Part shown: piece by piece, positions 12,871-30,879 of the stretch
How the letters are laid out: every line of letters starts with the position of its first letter
Numbering within the stretch: position 1 is the first letter of the stretch
Assembly: GCA_034509925.1 (NCBI GenBank)
Contig: CM067532.1
Coordinates: 6,698,142-6,762,141, forward strand
Direction of reading: 5' to 3'
Source: Hirudinaria manillensis
Taxonomy: Eukaryota; Annelida; Clitellata; Hirudinida; Hirudinidae
Length of the DNA stretch: 64,000 nucleotides
Program-made: the position numbers and the translations under genes
Notes under the pieces: model-generated
Databases searched by the model: none
What the model saw: only the letters and a program-made list of their open reading frames with translations
What the model was told of the DNA's origin: nothing

Positions 12871-13137
12871 TCATCCAGTGCAGTAAACCCGTTGTGTCAC
12901 AATCTCCAGACTTCCACGGGGGCAGGGGTCCTCCTTTAGCCGATCACATAAGATAAAAAAAAGGCACAATATTATTTTTAATTGTGTTTCCTCAACTTTC
13001 ATACGAGGCAGCAGAATCTGGATTAGATGAATAAGAACTCTCAACGAGTGGATCGAAAAAAATAATTCATAAGTTTCAGCCAGCAACCTTATTTCATCCT
13101 TTTTCGGGGGAACCCTCGCAAAATCGATGTTTCTCTG
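12871..13137 (-). pseudogene. Possible exon or relic, weakly nuclear-receptor ligand-domain-like
   Basis: A minus-strand frame opens after a good acceptor (TTTCAG, ending at 13138) and runs to a stop at 12871. It contains a PPKKDEIRLLAETYELFF segment and MKVEETQLKIILCLFFILCD. The first resembles the helix 3-5 DQ-x-x-LL region and the second the helix 7-9 region of nuclear-receptor ligand domains, but key residues are absent and a T-rich run passes through it. No partner exons were found on either side. It could be a decayed exon, an unrelated exon, or chance. There is no further evidence. Confidence 0.2.
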
Positions 13138-13149
13138 GAAAAGCTGAAA

Positions 13150-13610
13150 CGACATACCCTATATTAATTTATAAGCTTCTAATATTATTTTAAAAAATAA
13201 TAAATTGGTTATCAATACTGATAAAGTTTTTGACCATTGAATTCAATGTATGCCGTCGTCAGAGTATTCAAATCGCTCCTGAGCCACGAACCATCATACC
13301 TATCGTTCACCTGTAACTCGCATCTCCAGGGCAGATGTGGCCTCAGGTCCAAATCCAGTGGCTCCCCCTTCCGTTCATAAGCCAACCGCCTTAAGCTCGA
13401 ATTCTGACAAAGGGCTTGCTACCATACCGCCCTGAAGATGTTTCTCTTCAGGGAAAGTCACCCCCGTTCCCCTCAGAGGCCTTGAAGTCAACCCGGACAT
13501 ACGCTACTCAAAACTACTGAATTATTATTCATGGCCAAAAACTGCAGGTAATATAATGCTAAAATACGCAGTCTAGTTGGCTATCCGTTATCCGTTGATG
13601 CTCTGCTTAT
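13150..13610. other. Unannotated spacer, moderately GC-rich centre
   Basis: This spacer lies between the ASB 3' region and the LINE fragment. Around 13260-13510 the base composition is richer in G and C than the flanks, with no coding sense that I can follow. It could be part of an older repeat. Confidence 0.3.
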
Positions 13611-13637
13611 GAATTCAATTCAATTCAATTCAATTCC
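13611..13637. repeat. (AATTC)n microsatellite at LINE 3' end
   Basis: The pentamer AATTC/CAATT is repeated about five times at the low-coordinate end of the LINE fragment. Short tandem tails are typical 3' ends of CR1/L2-type elements that lack a poly(A) tail. Confidence 0.7.
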
Positions 13638-14785
13638 TCCAATATTTTAAGTGCCTTTTTTATCCAAGTCCTAGGATGTCAAGGCACTGCCGACGCATAT
13701 TAGGATAGACCGAGCACAACATAATGAAATAATGAGAACAAAAGACAATTTAAAAAAAATGCAAACTAAAATATTTAAGAATAACATTGAATAAACAAGT
13801 GAGTCTTTAAATTGGTATGAAAAAGCTCAGGTGTGGCTCTTTTTGAATGTGAATAGGGAGGGCGTTCCATGTTTTGGTACCATTGACGTAGAAAGAACGG
13901 TCGCCAAACTTGACGCTGTGTGACGTGGGGACAAGGAACATGGGATGAGATGAAGAGCGAAGGTGTGCTCGTCCCGGTATTGTGGTTGTTTTCACCAGTG
14001 AAGAGGAGATATATTTTGGCTCATCATAGCATAAGACTTTATATATTATTGAAGAGACTTTATACGATATTCTGTAGGGTATTTTAAGCCAGTGTAGACT
14101 CTTCATGGTTATGCTGATCCACTCACTTCCTAATAAACAGTGTGGTCTTGATCCAATTCCAACTTGGCTCCTCAAAAAACTTTCGTTCGTACTTGCACCA
14201 TTCCTAGTGCAACTCTTCAATATCTCCCTTTCCACAGGTTACGTACCTCTATCCTTCAAGATTGCACAGGTACGTCCCATACTCAAGAAAGCAGACCTTG
14301 ATCCTCTTCAGTGTTCGTCGTATAGACCCATCTCAAACCTCAGTGTAATCTCCAAGCTTCTAGAGCGTCTTGTGCTGAGACGACTTGTTGACTACCTTGA
14401 TTGCAATGCCTTGCTTCCAGCAACACAATCTGCTTACCGTCGGCATAATTCCACTGAGATGGCGGTTCTGAAAGTTGTTTCAGACATTCGCAGTGCAGTT
14501 GACCTCGGTAATGTTTCTCTACTCCTCCTGGACATGTCCGCAGCATTCGACACCGTTGATCACGGAATACTCCTAAATAGGTTGGAGAAATCATTCGGAG
14601 TGCATCAGGCGGCCCTGGGATGGTTCACATCGTACCTTACTGGCAGAAAGCAAACAATATTGTCAAGTGGCGGTCATGATATGGTTACTGAGGGCATCTC
14701 AAGTGGCGTTCCACAGGGCTCAGTCCTCGGACCAATTCTCTTTTCTCTGTATGTAACTGATATAGAGCAAATTGTTAATTATTAA
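13611..14785 (-). mobile_element. 5'-inverted, truncated CR1/L2-like non-LTR retrotransposon
   Basis: Two pieces of one element face opposite ways. On the minus strand, about 14105 down to 13807, is the tail of the polyprotein: KSLHWLKIPYRI, a conserved block just after reverse transcriptase, then a SVKFGDRSFYVNGTKTWNALP block, followed by 3' non-coding sequence and a terminal tandem AATTG/CAATT microsatellite at 13611-13637. On the plus strand, 14120-14785, is the reverse-transcriptase core: GLDPIPTWLLKKL, YRPISNLSVISKLLERLV, ATQSAYRRHNSTE, LLLLDMSAAFDTVDHGILL and SGVPQGSVLGPILF, ending before the catalytic F/Y-A-D-D. The order and orientation match a copy inserted on the minus strand by twin priming. 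The element is dead: truncated at both the 5' side and the internal junction, and lacking the catalytic box. Confidence 0.85.
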
Positions 14786-15642
14786 TTGAATGAACTAATG
14801 TTATTATTTATTAAGTTTGAATTATAATTGGATATAAAAATAATGAGATAACACTCATAAGGATTGCTTTATCTTTTATTTATAAGGTTTTTGGTACTTA
14901 TATGCACTGAAAGCATGAGTGGCGTGGATCATTAGTGTGGCCCTAGGGAGCAAGTGCTAAGCACTGTCCATAATATTTAGATCTTTGCTTACTTTTTAAT
15001 TTTGTGTTAAAAAAAGTGTAATAATGATAATTGCGTTAAATTTGCTTAATTTTTGTCGTTCCACCATTTTTTCCAGAAAAAAGATGGTTCATAAGACGAA
15101 AGTCTTTAATGCGTCGTTGTAACAATGGCTAATATTCAACGCATTTACTGATATCTCGAGAATTTGAAATGTATAAGTCATGAAAGAGTGCCTTATATTG
15201 TAAAACTTTCATGGTTAAAATGGTTGCATTTTATTTTGTACTAAGAAAAGTTTGGATTTAGAATTATTTTGTATTTATTTATTTTTTATATATGAATTTA
15301 CTTTTGAATTGTTTTGTTTTCTGATACAGCAGGTCAGCAGAAGTAAGGGTGCTATCGTAGAGTTGCGCAGCGAGGTGCTTAAATAGCTGTAGGCCGATGC
15401 TGTCATAAAAATAAACTTTGTGGTTTATGTGATGTGGAAGCTTTAAATATTGACCTGTAAATGTACTCTAGTGACTTCGCGAACGCTTGATATAATGATA
15501 CGACTACGCACAAAATGATTCATTTTCCAGGAGGTGAGTCCTAGAAAGCATACCTCATTATTTGACGAACCATCGGAAATAAAATTTGAAGTCATTTAAC
15601 GACTCGACTTTTGGGAGATATCGTAGCATTTAACAAAATAAG
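14786..15642. other. 5' flank of the LIM gene
   Basis: This contains sequence beyond the LINE breakpoint and the upstream region of the LIM-domain gene. A GTGAGT donor at 15533 and an acceptor just before the ATG (AAATAAG at 15642) suggest a non-coding leader exon ending about 15532, spliced directly to the coding exon. That is inference only. Confidence 0.35.
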
Positions 15643-18600
15643 ATGGATAAAGACACTTCTGGAGGTTGGAAAATTCATGAAGAACCTAAATCACCGACAG
15701 TCAACTACATCAACATTACAAGACGCCCTGAAGGTGGCATTGTGAATGTCGAGATGAAACGACAAGCAGGTCCTTCTGGTACTGGAGACAGCCTGAGATC
15801 AATATCTCCAAGGGGATCTTCCTTGCCATCGAGTTTCAGTGATCTGACTGACCCAATTAGTCTCTTTGACAATTCAGCAAGACTGAAATCTTTGCTGAGG
15901 CAACATCAACAAAAGTTTGGACCTTCAGGGTTTAGTATTACTTCATCTAGTGATTCTCCTGTCAGCAAAGATTCTGAAGGGACTAGACTTGTCATTAATC
16001 CACCTCCTCTACCAACTCATCCTGAAAGGCATGGTGGGGGTCCATACCATGTTGTCATCCACCATCCTCGGTCCCAGAGTACTGAAAGTGTCGTGGTAAA
16101 TACGTCACCAGGTGGAACCACTACTACAAGGACTTTGACTACTCCAAGAAGTAATTCTGCCAGTAATGTTTCTGTGCTGGAAACAAAGTTCCCATCGCTT
16201 CGAGCAGTTTCACCTTTTGGTCAGCGATCTTTCTTAATTTCATCTCCCTTGTTTGGCGAGGGAGGAACAAGGCTATCGCTGTTTGACAGGTTTAATGAGC
16301 ATGCACCACCCTCATTTTTTGACTCTAAGTTGAGATCGGCCAGTAATCCTGAGAACCTCCATGTCTCCAAAGTAACTGTCATGAGAGATGGCAATCAGAA
16401 GCCCCAGGTTCATAATATACCAATCAAGATTGAAGGACGTGATTCTAAGTCAAGCAAACCTTCGAAGCCGTCAGTGGTCTACAAGATACCCATCAACCTT
16501 GTATCAAAAAATGCTGAAAACAAGAATTCTCAGCAGCCACCATTGCCAGTGCAAGTTTCAGTGAGACCGAGAGGAATTTCCATCCCCATAATTACCCACA
16601 GAGCTACACCTTCCGATGCCGAGCAGAAATTGGCCGCTCTGACGAAGCAACTTGAAGACGAAATGAGGTCTGCCAGTGCTTCCCGAAATCTGCCTGCCAA
16701 AACCATTATCCCGCCCCAGCCTATCAAGCCAGCAATGCCCACTCCCACTGCTAATGGTTTGAATATTTATGTGTTTCAAATAGAAAAGTCAACTTAAAAT
16801 GTCTTAACTTCAATGTGGGTATGATTCAATTTATAAATAATTTAATTATTTTTTAAGATTCTTTGCCTGAAGGCTTGCATACTGCTACCCCTGCCAGTGA
16901 TTTGAGACCTTTGGCTCAAGAGGAAATCAAAATTCCACAAGTACCAGAGAGCAAAGGAATCACTGTGGAGACTGAACCTCAGAAAAAGAAGCCAGATCTT
17001 TTGGAAGAAGCCAATGAAGTTCACGAGAAGGCAGACGCAGTTGAGGAAAGCAAAGCAGAAGTGCTGGATGAAGTGAAAGAATTGAAAGGAGATCAGAATT
17101 TTGGTTAGTAATGTTATTATGCTTTAAAGATTAGAGCTGCTATGATTTCACTGTTTTTACAGTTTATTTGGAATGACTCATTTGGATGAATTTTGTTTTA
17201 TATCGTGCATTTGAATCCATTTGAAATAGGAATTTGTGGAAAGTGCAATAAAGATGTGACCTCTGATGCATGCAAAGCGATGGGGAAACTTTATCATACT
17301 GCCTGTTTCCAATGCTTTCTTTGCAGTAAGTAGTTTACTCTTTCAATGTTATAATTATGTTTATTATGATTTTTTTTTTGTATTTAATTGATGTTTTGTT
17401 TTTCTGTTTCAGACAAATTGCTGAAAGGCAAATCCTTTTTCGATATCCAGGGCAGTATCTACTGTGATGATGACTTCATGGTTATTGCTCCTCATTTGCC
17501 ACACTTTTTATGTTTTAGAATGTTTTTTAACTGAAAAATATTATTTTTCATCAGAAAGCCGGGTATCGCAGGGTGGCAGGAAGCTGTCATGCATGTGGGA
17601 ATTGTGTTGCTGATGTGGTTGGTTCCTCTCATTTGTGCCATTCATGAACTTAGTATTTGCCTTCTTTCATTTACAATCATTCACTTGCTATTTTCATAAT
17701 GTTTTCTCACAAAATAGATCAAATTAAATCATTTCTGAAAAGTTCCTGTTTTCATTCTAAACATACAAATATTCAAGTGTATCTTTTGAACTGTATTATG
17801 AGCATGCAAGGTTTTCAGTACATTTCAGTAGGAGTTAATGTTTGAAAGTATTATCAATTTTGTTTTAGCAAGTGTTATGTTTAAGGGAATTTTATCTAGG
17901 AGAATCTTAGCTGGGTTCTAGTTTCTGATGTATATTGTTGGGAGATGACCAGTACAGAAAGCGGAATGGATCGTTCTTATCGTCTGCCCTTTGTACTTAA
18001 TTGAATTCTTCCTGTAATCACTTACCAAAGATTATTAATTAAAAACTTGCAAATTAACAGGTCCTGCAAGCTGTTGGTCGGACCTACCATCCATCTTGCT
18101 TTGTATGCTGTCAGTGCTCAAAAAGCCTTGAAAATGATGCCTTTGCTGTTGATGCCAATGATCGAATCTTCTGCATTGAAGACTATTATCAGTAAGATTA
18201 AGATCTACATTGTTGCTTTGAGTCTTTCATGAAATGATTTTGTAAATAATTAAGATATTTGTTCTGCTTTTGCATTTGATAAATTTGTGAAAACTCTCTT
18301 TAATAAATAAGTTATTCAACAAAATGTTGTTTAGATTAGAAAACATTCAGCTAAAATATCAATAAGATTAAAAGATAAAAACATGTTTTTAAAAAATGTT
18401 ATGATTAAACAGCTTTTTTTTTATTTCAAAATGATTCTTGTTAATTACATTGTTTCTATAATAATAATAATAATAATCTTGCCACCTTTTACAACTTGAC
18501 CTGGTTTGTATTTGAATAAAGTGTTATATTTCTTGATGCAGGATGCATTCGTGCAAATGCCATGTTTGTGAAAAGATAATATTACCTCCCAATGTGAGTT

Positions 18601-19642
18601 GCATTGAAATATATTCCTCATGACAATCCCTAATCTTAAAGCACCTATTGTAAATAAAATATCTGATTTACAAAATCCATGGTTGAGTCTTGGTTGTTGA
18701 CATACATTCGATTCTGCGTATTTCTTTTCCCTGTCTGGGATTGGCAGCAACTTTCTCGTGTTTGCAACACAACATCATCCTGGAATGCATCCTAGAATGA
18801 GAATGTTGGCCGTGAATATATTTCTCTGAGAAACCGTGCATGGAGCCATGCGAAGAATTTTATTTATTTTCCAGGGAGAGAATGAGCTTGTGAGGGTACT
18901 GGTGAAAGGAAAGTATTATCACTTTGAATGTCTCAAGTGTCAGGTAAATTTAAATGTTTAATGCTTCTCATGAATGGCTTCTTGGTTAATGATTTCAATG
19001 TTGCATATTTGTTTTACTGTTATGAATTCTCAATTATTAAAGAAAATATTTTATAAGTAATTGAGAATAATCTTCAAATTAAGATCTGTACAGGAAAATA
19101 TCTAAAAACCTTAACTCCTTAAAACCTGGGACCTTAAAGATTCCCTTTGATTATTATATCAAGATTTGTTTTGCATTGTTTTAATTATTTTTTGAAAAAA
19201 CTCATTGCAATGTTTGCTTCTTCCTGACAATGCAACTGAATTCATTAATGAAGAGAGCTGTAATTGTGTCATGTGACTTCAACTTCAGCAAATGCAAGGC
19301 ATAAAGTTTGAGTAATTTCAAAGCACTATTACATATTTATCTTGAATTAAGTTCCAATAAATTTAATTACATGATTGTCTAACAAGCCTCACTTTCGTTC
19401 TTATATTATTGCACAAATATTTCATGTGTTTTTTTACATCCACTAATCATTTTGAAATCAATTTATAGAATTGTATTTAATGACTGATTTAACAAAAACC
19501 TGTTGATAAGCATTTCTTAACTTTTAAGGATATTTACAATGAAATCATTCCATTGTAGAAATGTGGCTCATCTCTTGGCACAGAGGAAAGATGCTTTCAT
19601 GCTGGTAATGAAATCGTGTGCAGATCGTGTCACGCGATATAA
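15643..19642 (+). CDS. Ajuba/zyxin-family protein with three C-terminal LIM domains
   Basis: Nine exons join in phase: 15643-16756, 16858-17103, 17230-17325, 17413-17480, 17555-17617, 18061-18191, 18542-18593, 18875-18943 and 19559-19642 (TAA). The product is 640 residues. The first 450 residues are Ser/Pro-rich and probably disordered, ending with a QKLAALTKQLEDEM helix of the kind found in zyxin/LPP/Ajuba proteins and a Lys/Glu-rich stretch. Three LIM domains follow: residues about 456-505 (CGKC...CFQCFLC...IYCDDDF), 519-573 (CHACGNC...LQAVGRTYHPSCFVC...IFCIEDY) and 577-640 (CHVCEKIILPPNGENELVRVL...YYHFECLKC...CRSCHAI). The LPPNGENELVRV insert in LIM3 is the family hallmark. Family members link actin and adhesion sites to the nucleus, and Ajuba members restrain Hippo kinases. 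Choosing between the Ajuba and zyxin branches needs a tree. Confidence 0.88.
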
Positions 19643-21008
19643 AACCAGTTTTGCAAAGAAGCCAAAGTACAGATTTCTTTTTGGATCACTCATGTGCTTT
19701 TAAATATGCTTGAATTGAATTAATTTATGTAGTTGAAAGAATTACATTCTTTTCAAGATTAGTGTGAATTCTAGAGTTTGCACCGAATGTGTTTTCATTC
19801 ACCTCGCAGGCTCCAAATTATGCATTTTATGAATGCCTTGCAAGTTGTTTAATCCTTCATTTAATAACCTTGTTATCATGATTATGTGGTGTTCTTGCAA
19901 TTTTACATTGACATTAATTTTAAATATGGTCAATTTTTAGACTTCCTCCTAAAATTAATTGTGTAGTTTAGTTGAGCTCAGTTTTTTGCTACCAATTCAT
20001 CAGATTTCTAGTCACTTGTGTCAGAGATTTGAATGCATCTGTTATTGCTTACTGCTGGTGTCCATGCCATTTCAGATGCTTTGTTGGCATTAGTATTAAT
20101 TATAACAAGTAATTTCTACTTCAGAAATGATTCTCTTTGAATATATGTGAAGCAATTTCGAGTTGTGAAACCTGTTGATAAGTCAAGTTTTTTCTGTCAT
20201 TGTCTAAGTCTGTTCAAAATTATTTGGAGTTCCAGTTTGGCATAGTTGGGTGCTTGTTAATTATATTTGTCCGTTGATGTTAGGTCTTATCGTATGATAT
20301 GTGTTGACATGACTTAATGTGCTTAAACTTTTTACTTGAATTGTTCATTCACATTAATTTTATATGTGATTAGAAACTGTGCCTTAAATTAATTTTTGTA
20401 TTTGTAGTATCAATTTTGATAATGCTTTGTAAAGACAAATGGATATTCTATTAAATGTTGATGCAGGATATTTTGCAATTCTAGTGCAGAGTTCCTTTAT
20501 ACCATGTGCAACCTATTATATATAATAGCATTCTGACACGATACATTAGCCCCTAGCTTATTATTATTGCATCCGGTCCATATTGGCGAAAGTTAGAAGT
20601 ATAGAAGAAATATCGTTTTTGGTCGAAATGTGTATTTGTGGGGAGTGTTTCTATATTTAATTATTGGGAGACGGGCTAAAGTTATAGAAGCATTAAAATA
20701 TTTTCTAAGGTCCGACCTGTGTGCCTTCATGACCCCTGTAATAGCCGATTTGCTCTAAAAGTTTGCTGGTCCCTCTTTAGTAGTTTGGGTCCGCGGGACA
20801 TTTCTTTACGAGATGACACAAGGATATTCCGGAGTTCATGGTGAATGAACGAATTATATTGGGAGTCGAATTTGGGACGAAAAAAATATATAAAAAATGT
20901 GCCGCTACTACTGACCCGCCAAGCTACTGAACAACATTGGTAACGCCGGAGCATTGCTCTCATTGCTGGCTCAGCACTGACTTGGATTGGGGTCTCTCTT
21001 TACTGAAA
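19643..21008. other. Intergenic spacer, LIM gene 3' flank and GMPR 5' flank
   Basis: No splice-compatible exon or recognisable RNA was found. The sequence is AT-rich up to about 20690, and the 20700-21000 part is less AT-rich and probably contains the GMPR promoter and leader. Confidence 0.45.
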
Positions 21009-23002
<1,994 letters not shown>

Positions 23003-24146
23003 TTGAAGTAGTTCTTTATGTCTTTGGACAAGCATTTTAAATAGTTCAGGGGGACTGAACTCATGAATTTTAGGTGGAGTGAGGTTTTTCTTTTGCTTAA
23101 AGTGAGGTGTATGTGATTATAATAGCTTTTTATGATAATCATGGAATTTGTACCAGACTTGATGTAAGTTTAGATTCTGGTCCCATTGTCTGATATGTAT
23201 TGATTAAAATTTGGTTAGATTTGTTTGTGATTTGAGAAGTTAGCTCAAAGTTTGAAATTAATAGGTTAAGGTGATTGTAGTTGCATTAGTTGGTTCCATG
23301 ATTTATGCTTCTGGGTGCTTAAGGCCATCTTATTTTGTGATGTTTTACTTGGAATTATCATCTAGAAATGTAGGTTTATCTTATATTAGTATTCAGGATG
23401 AGGGGGATAATTATATCTTGCAACTAAATGTGAACAGGTAATTTACTGATAATATCATTTGTGTACCGCTGCCTGTGAAGTAGCGTATTTAAAAACCGTT
23501 GAACTTTGTGAGTGGCCCGTCGGGAAAGTTAGTACGAAAGTTTTTAAATAATCTTGACGAAATGGATGTGTTAACGGGTCTGAGTGGCCACGGTTTCTAA
23601 TTACCCATATTGCCTACTTTTGCTTAATCTAAGGAAGGAACGGATACTCCAGGTAATGGATGCTCACAAGCAGTAAACTTGAAAACACCGCCAATGGAGC
23701 AAAGACAGTATTGCTGGAGGCAGAGGATCCGATCCAGCTAGAATGAGTCTCCATGAGATTTTAGGATTCCTCCGGGGCGTTTCCATATGCAATCTCTTAA
23801 GTTAAATGTATGTTATAAAGTTTGATTTTATGCGTTGCAGACATTTACTTGCTAAAAAATTATTCAAATGTGTAATTTTGGAAGATTTAGTGAAGAGAGT
23901 TTTTCCTGTTTTTATTATAAATTATCTTGCATAACAAATTTTTTCTGAACGTTTGGGCTATTGTAATAGCTTCTAATAAAGTTTATCAATCATAAGTATC
24001 CAAAATTTATGCAGTATCTACGCTTCCAATTCAAAAAATTCGCTTTTAAACTTTTAGAAGTTGTTATTGTTTGACTTGATATCTCTAACGGTCCGTTGCT
24101 GGGGTAGTGTGGGCGCTAGTTTGGGCGCGTTTGGCCCTTTAATAGA
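23003..24146. other. GMPR 3' region and KDM7-like 5' flank
   Basis: A clear AATAAA at 23975-23980 is the best GMPR poly(A) signal, giving a 3' UTR of nearly 1 kb, although a closer non-canonical site is possible. The 23470-23770 stretch is richer in G and C with no coding sense found. The leader of the next gene probably begins after about 24060. Confidence 0.45.
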
Positions 24147-27953
<3,807 letters not shown>

Positions 27954-28538
27954 ATTTAGGTTACTTTCATGTTCTCCTTTATTTTCCATTTTCAAATTTA
28001 GTTTATTATTATCAGAACATTTGTTGACGTCATTGGTTTTAATTGATTTATTTAAATTGATTTGCAGCCTTTTTTTAGGAATGTTGCTAGAGTGAGGTTG
28101 ACCCCATCTAGAACTTCCCAGTTGCAAGTGCTGGCTCACGTGTTTTGTAAAGCTTTCACTTGTTTGTTGTTAACTACGTGCTCACTTATGCATTGTCTTT
28201 GAATGTTCACATTTTGTTTCCTCATTTTTGTGTTTGATATTATTTCAGTCAGCAATATGATTCAAGTTGGCCTAGATACAAAAACCATATTTTGGGCACT
28301 TTCTAGAAATCACTAATGTTTGTGGAATATTGTCATTAGTGTTATTTGTATCCACAATGTTTGCCTTGATTACCACAATGTGGAGTTTGTAGCTACGTTT
28401 TTATCCTGTGTTATTATTGGATGTAGATTTTGAGCATTGAAGTTCCTTTGCCTTTGTAAACAGTTTTCTATTACTGTACATTATTTTGTAAATTTGCTCG
28501 CATATTTATTTTAAAATCACATTTGATAGTTTGCAAGA
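27954..28538. other. Spacer after the KDM7-like gene
   Basis: This is probably the 3' UTR of the demethylase gene. The short minus-strand frame at 27750-28139 overlaps demethylase exons and is a shadow. Nothing else was recognised. Confidence 0.4.
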
Positions 28539-29102
28539 ATGGCAGCTAAGTTGCAATGTTTTTCCTATCCGAATAATGGCAAACAGCAGTCAGTTAGCTT
28601 TGACCTTCACAATTTATCTCAGGTACTAGATTAATTTAACTCACATTTTAATGCATGGTAAGGAATTTAGAACTTGTTTTAACCTTTCATCTTGATCTCA
28701 GGTAAACTTTTTTGTGTCTCTTTAACCATTATAGATTATTAAACCAATTATATTGTACAATTATTTTTGCTGTTCCTCCAAAAAGTATTTCATGCTTTTT
28801 GCAAATGAAAATAAAAACTCCTGAGTCTAATTTCGTTGTGTTTAATAGTCTAGTGATATTTGCCATCTTGGGCTTTGCCCTACAGGTTATACCAGATAAT
28901 ATATATACTTATATAATATTTGTTTCGGAGCCGTATTCTACTGCTATCTTCCTTCTTTGGGAGGTGACTTTGTTAAGAAAGGTATGCTAACGATCTGAGG
29001 CTTGACTTGAGTAAAGTTTTTGTCATCCTGAAAACGCGTGAATTAATATATCCGATAGGAAAAATATCTTCTCAGAATTCAGTGACTATCGATTTTGATT
29101 GA
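28539..29102 (+). CDS. Candidate tiny three-exon gene, unknown product
   Basis: I do not recognise this product. Three exons in phase 0 can be joined: 28539-28622 (ATG GCA GCT AAG), 28886-28963 and 29076-29102 (stop TGA). They encode 61 residues, starting MAAKLQCFSYPNN and with a hydrophobic middle (NIYTYIIFV). Both introns have GT donors and good polypyrimidine-AG acceptors. No domain, signal peptide or metal-binding motif is apparent. It sits between the demethylase and ARMC10 genes, all on the plus strand, so it could also be a leader exon set of ARMC10 or chance. Confidence 0.3.
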
Positions 29103-29278
29103 AATCGCTGATATCACTATTTTAATATTAAATTCTCATAATATATTTATACTGTTTTTACATTGAAGTTCCAATTTATATTTATTTAAAATTAATTTAA
29201 AGTAAAGTTTCACTTTACACGTTTTTGTTTTCACGCTTTGCACTTGTGTATTCTGTCGTTCAAACTTTGCGTGATGAA

Positions 29279-30788
29279 ATGATGGACAAGGGAAGAGTAG
29301 CTTTGGGCGCTGGTTTGGTGATTGGTGCGATATTGTGTTACTTTTATCAAAGACGATTCAATAAAAGAAGACGAGCAGGTAAATATGCTATGATGTAACA
29401 TTTTATAACTGGAAACTAGTATTACATACGTTATAATAGACGTACAATGCTTTTGGACTATGTGATCACTGTGAACATTTACTACCTGCAGCTGCGAGGG
29501 CCAATGTAAATAGTGACATTTCGTATAACGCAGTTCAGAACGACGCCAATGTTCTAACGCTGGAACAAGCAGCATATCTTAAGTCCCTGCTCACCTCACA
29601 AGATCCAAAGATGGTAAATTGCGCTCTGATTACCATTGGCAACATGTCAGCCTTTACTGATAACTTGGTAAGGAGATTTTACTTTGTCATGCAAGTTCAC
29701 ATTTTTAGCTATATTATAGATATATCTATATATTCCCAGGCGGTCTTTAGAGAGAGCAATTGTTTGCAAGGAGTATTTTCTTTTATAACAAGTCTAAGTT
29801 TGAAGAATGAATTTGATCAGTCTACTGAATCATTAATGTTGCTTAACAATGCACTCATATGTCTCAACAATCTTTGCCTGAATGAAGAAAATCAGCTTAC
29901 AATGCAGGTAAGATTGTGATCTTATTGCTAAGAATGATCTTGTTTTTGGAATTATTACTGAGTCTCTGCTATCTTAAATATTAATGTATGGAACTATAAT
30001 AAACATGAATCAATGAAAAAGCTTAAGTTCTTCAGCAAGCCTTCTTGGTTATTGGTCATCACTTTGCCCGATTAGGATCTTAGATTGTATTTGTTCCTAG
30101 GATGTCATTCCGGCCCTGATAAAGCTTTTGCAAAGTCCCAAAATCCACCCTACAACAAAGCAAAACTGCATGATGGTGCTGACAAACTTTACAGTCTTGC
30201 CGACTCACACCCGCGTCTTTCATCCATTCCTATCAACGATTGTTGATCAAGTTTTTGTGGAAGACCAGGAGACGGTGCAAATGAGTTCTTTTAGGTTATC
30301 AGCCCTCAAAATATTAATAAACTTATCAGCTGATGAGGAGACTGCAAAGATAATACTTGAATGCAAGGTAAAAATCTTAGATAAGATAGTACATTATTTA
30401 AATTTAGTACAATTGATTAGCAAATGCATCCTTTTTGCAGGTTCCAAGTTTTCTGTCATTCTCTCCAATAATGCATCCTCTTTTCCATCATAACGATGTC
30501 TTCTTGAGGTGGTTGACCTTCGTGTCTCGTCTTTCAAATGTTTCTCTTAAAGACAGTTTAAGAGCTCATAGGGAAAAGCCTCTAGTATTTCCCGAGTGCA
30601 AAATCCATTTCAAAAGTTTATTTTTCGACAAACATTTTCGCGCCGCAATGAAACAAGATCTGATGAGGTTTCTTGGCCAAAACATCGTCCAAAATGAGAA
30701 GAAAGAGCTGTGCGATATTGCCGCTTATATCCAAGCCAATATCTTTAAAATAGATGCAATGGAATGCCAATCAGTAGCCAATAGGTAA
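29279..30788 (+). CDS. ARMC10: Armadillo-repeat protein of the ARMC10/ARMCX type
   Basis: Five exons join in phase: 29279-29378, 29492-29667, 29740-29907, 30101-30367 and 30441-30788, totalling 352 residues. The N-terminus has one transmembrane helix (VALGAGLVIGAILCYFY) followed at once by an Arg/Lys cluster (RRFNKRRR), the layout of outer-mitochondrial or ER signal-anchor ARMC10 proteins. Armadillo-like helices follow: VNCALITIGNMSAF, ALICLNNLCLNEENQ, VIPALIKLLQSP, MMVLTNFTVLP, LKILINLSADEETAKIIL and the conserved VPSFLSF start of the last unit. The C-terminal 70 residues carry an extra helical region. ARMC10 proteins affect mitochondrial trafficking. Two ATGs are adjacent at 29279 and 29282. 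The gene ends 281 bp from the oppositely oriented Ca2+-ATPase gene. Confidence 0.8.
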
Positions 30789-30866
30789 ATTTCCCTAGCC
30801 AAAAAGACTTCGAGCAAAAGACTAGGAATGATTAAACGGTGAAAATGAGTCTCCAAAATTATCTTT

Positions 30867-30879
30867 TTTATTAAATAAA
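30867..30879. terminator. Bidirectional poly(A) signal between ARMC10 and PMCA
   Basis: The segment TTTATTAAATAAA contains AATAAA on the plus strand (30874-30879, 86 nt after the ARMC10 stop) and AATAAA on the minus strand (30872-30867, about 198 nt after the Ca2+-ATPase stop). One near-palindrome could serve both convergent transcripts. Confidence 0.6.

Noticed and set aside
16530-16779. Minus-strand frames over the LIM gene
   Set aside because: They are shadows of the Ser/Pro-rich first exon of the LIM-domain gene, with no splice partners.
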